A stretch of DNA of 13,956 nucleotides, taken from positions 1 through 13,956 of the forward strand of contig JAEYAG010000258.1 in assembly GCA_023451265.1 (NCBI GenBank), given 5' to 3'. Numbering within the stretch: the first letter of the stretch is position 1; every line of letters begins with the position of its first letter. The DNA comes from Actinomycetes bacterium. GTDB lineage: Bacteria; Actinomycetota; Actinomycetes; Actinomycetales; Microbacteriaceae. The notes under the pieces are model-generated. The model was not told the origin of the DNA and did not search any database. It saw only the letters and a program-made list of their open reading frames with translations. A program made the position numbers and the translations under genes. Positions 13,358 to 13,956 of the stretch are shown piece by piece.

Positions 13358-13956
13358 ATGATCCCCGAGCCCGAGCAGACCCCGGACGGCCCCCGCTATC
13401 AGGGACGCCTCCTCGACCGTCCGGACGAGGAGGTCGTCGACCAGGGCGCCGGCTTCGACCTGCGCACGCTCGTCTCGCGCCGCGGCATCCTCGGCATCGC
13501 GGGGCTGGGAGTCGGCGCGGTCGCGCTCGCCGCCTGCTCAGCCGTGACGGATGCGGTGGCCACGCCGACGGCCTCGTCGCCGACCGCCAGCCCGAGCGCG
13601 ACACCCGCATCCGCCACGAGCGATGCCCTCCCGGCCGCGGAGATCCCCGACGAGACCGCCGGACCGTACCCGGGCGACGGCTCGAACGGGCCGGACGTAC
13701 TGGACCAGTCCGGCATCGTCCGCTCGGACATCCGCAGCTCGATCTCCGGGGGCGGGGTGGCCGACGGAGTCCCGTTGCAGTTCACCCTGCGGATCACCGA
13801 CATGGCGAACGGCGACGCCCCGTTCGCCGGCGTCGCCGTGTACGCCTGGCACTGCACGGCGCAGGGCGAGTATTCGATGTACTCGGCCGGCATCGAGGAC
13901 GAGACCTATCTGCGCGGCGTGCAGGTGACGGATGCCGACGGTCAGGTCACCTTCAC
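13358..13956 (+). CDS. intradiol ring-cleavage dioxygenase-like lipoprotein, partial (first 199 aa)
   Basis: The gene runs off the window end. The N-terminus has a charged stretch of about 40 residues, then a twin-arginine signal SRRGILGIAGLGVGAVALAA with Arg41-Arg42. Lipobox LAAC (Cys60) follows, then a Ser/Thr/Pro/Ala-rich linker (to about 90), so the protein is probably exported folded and lipid-anchored. The catalytic domain follows with ETAGPYPGDGSNGPDVL (99-115), GIVRSDIRSS, VAVYAWHCTAQGEYSMYS (159-176) and YLRGVQVTDADGQVTF. Tyr172 sits where the intradiol G-x-[FY] iron ligand is expected; the remaining Tyr and two His ligands would lie beyond the window. The substrate is unknown: homologues of this exported type are annotated protocatechuate-3,4-dioxygenase-like without proof. 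The ATG at 13358 is the best start, with only a weak ribosome site. Confidence 0.9.
   Translation, partial: MIPEPEQTPDGPRYQGRLLDRPDEEVVDQGAGFDLRTLVSRRGILGIAGLGVGAVALAACSAVTDAVATPTASSPTASPSATPASATSDALPAAEIPDETAGPYPGDGSNGPDVLDQSGIVRSDIRSSISGGGVADGVPLQFTLRITDMANGDAPFAGVAVYAWHCTAQGEYSMYSAGIEDETYLRGVQVTDADGQVTF

Overview
The window looks like a piece of a Microbacterium-type (Microbacteriaceae) actinobacterial chromosome. The evidence is very high G+C, frequent GTG starts, codons almost always ending in G or C, the recurrent GGATGCC/GGCATCC heptamer, and a set of genes and an operator typical of actinobacteria. No phage, plasmid, IS, CRISPR, tRNA or rRNA signal was seen. The genus is an inference from style and gene content, not a measured result.

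Layout. Positions 117-1034 (-) encode a D-2-hydroxyacid dehydrogenase. It is divergent from a small DUF1761 membrane protein at 1097-1528 (+), which converges on the purine genes purQ (1580-2287, -) and purS (2284-2529, -). From a divergent control region at 2530-2788 a five-gene operon runs rightwards: cebE (binding lipoprotein), cebF and cebG (permeases), bglC (GH1 beta-glucosidase) and cebR (LacI-family repressor), covering 2789-8630. Four minus-strand genes follow: a two-module VOC/glyoxalase-like dioxygenase (8697-9575), a UraA-type uracil permease (9624-10964), a zinc-free quinone-oxidoreductase-like MDR protein (11187-12116) and purC (12319-13263). Divergent from purC, the window ends inside a Tat/lipoprotein intradiol ring-cleavage dioxygenase (13358 onward).

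How the genes work together. The central operon is a cellobiose/cello-oligosaccharide (beta-glucoside) uptake and hydrolysis unit. CebE captures the sugar outside the cell, CebF and CebG carry it through the membrane, an ATPase not encoded here (MsiK type in relatives) powers import, and BglC cleaves it to glucose. Three near-copies of the CebR operator TGGGAGCGCTCCCA sit on a TTGACA-type promoter in front of cebE. CebR is the last gene of the operon, so the operon probably represses itself until inducer arrives. A strong hairpin after cebE may raise the binding protein over the permeases.

The flanking genes concern nucleotides: purC, purS and purQ (de novo purine synthesis) and uracil uptake. 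The purSQ pair has no purL beside it and lies about 9.8 kb from purC, so the ceb cassette and accessory oxidoreductases may have come between formerly adjacent pur genes.

The least explained sequence is intergenic. A 67-bp extragenic element, 58/67 identical between copies, occurs on both sides of the quinone-oxidoreductase-like gene. Each copy is preceded by tandem 19-bp units and folds into an inverted repeat. An 8-bp tandem array lies just upstream of the same gene, and a 16-bp tandem duplication lies upstream of uraA. These, a 21-bp dyad in the purC/dioxygenase gap, and a palindrome touching the VOC start codon are the main leads.
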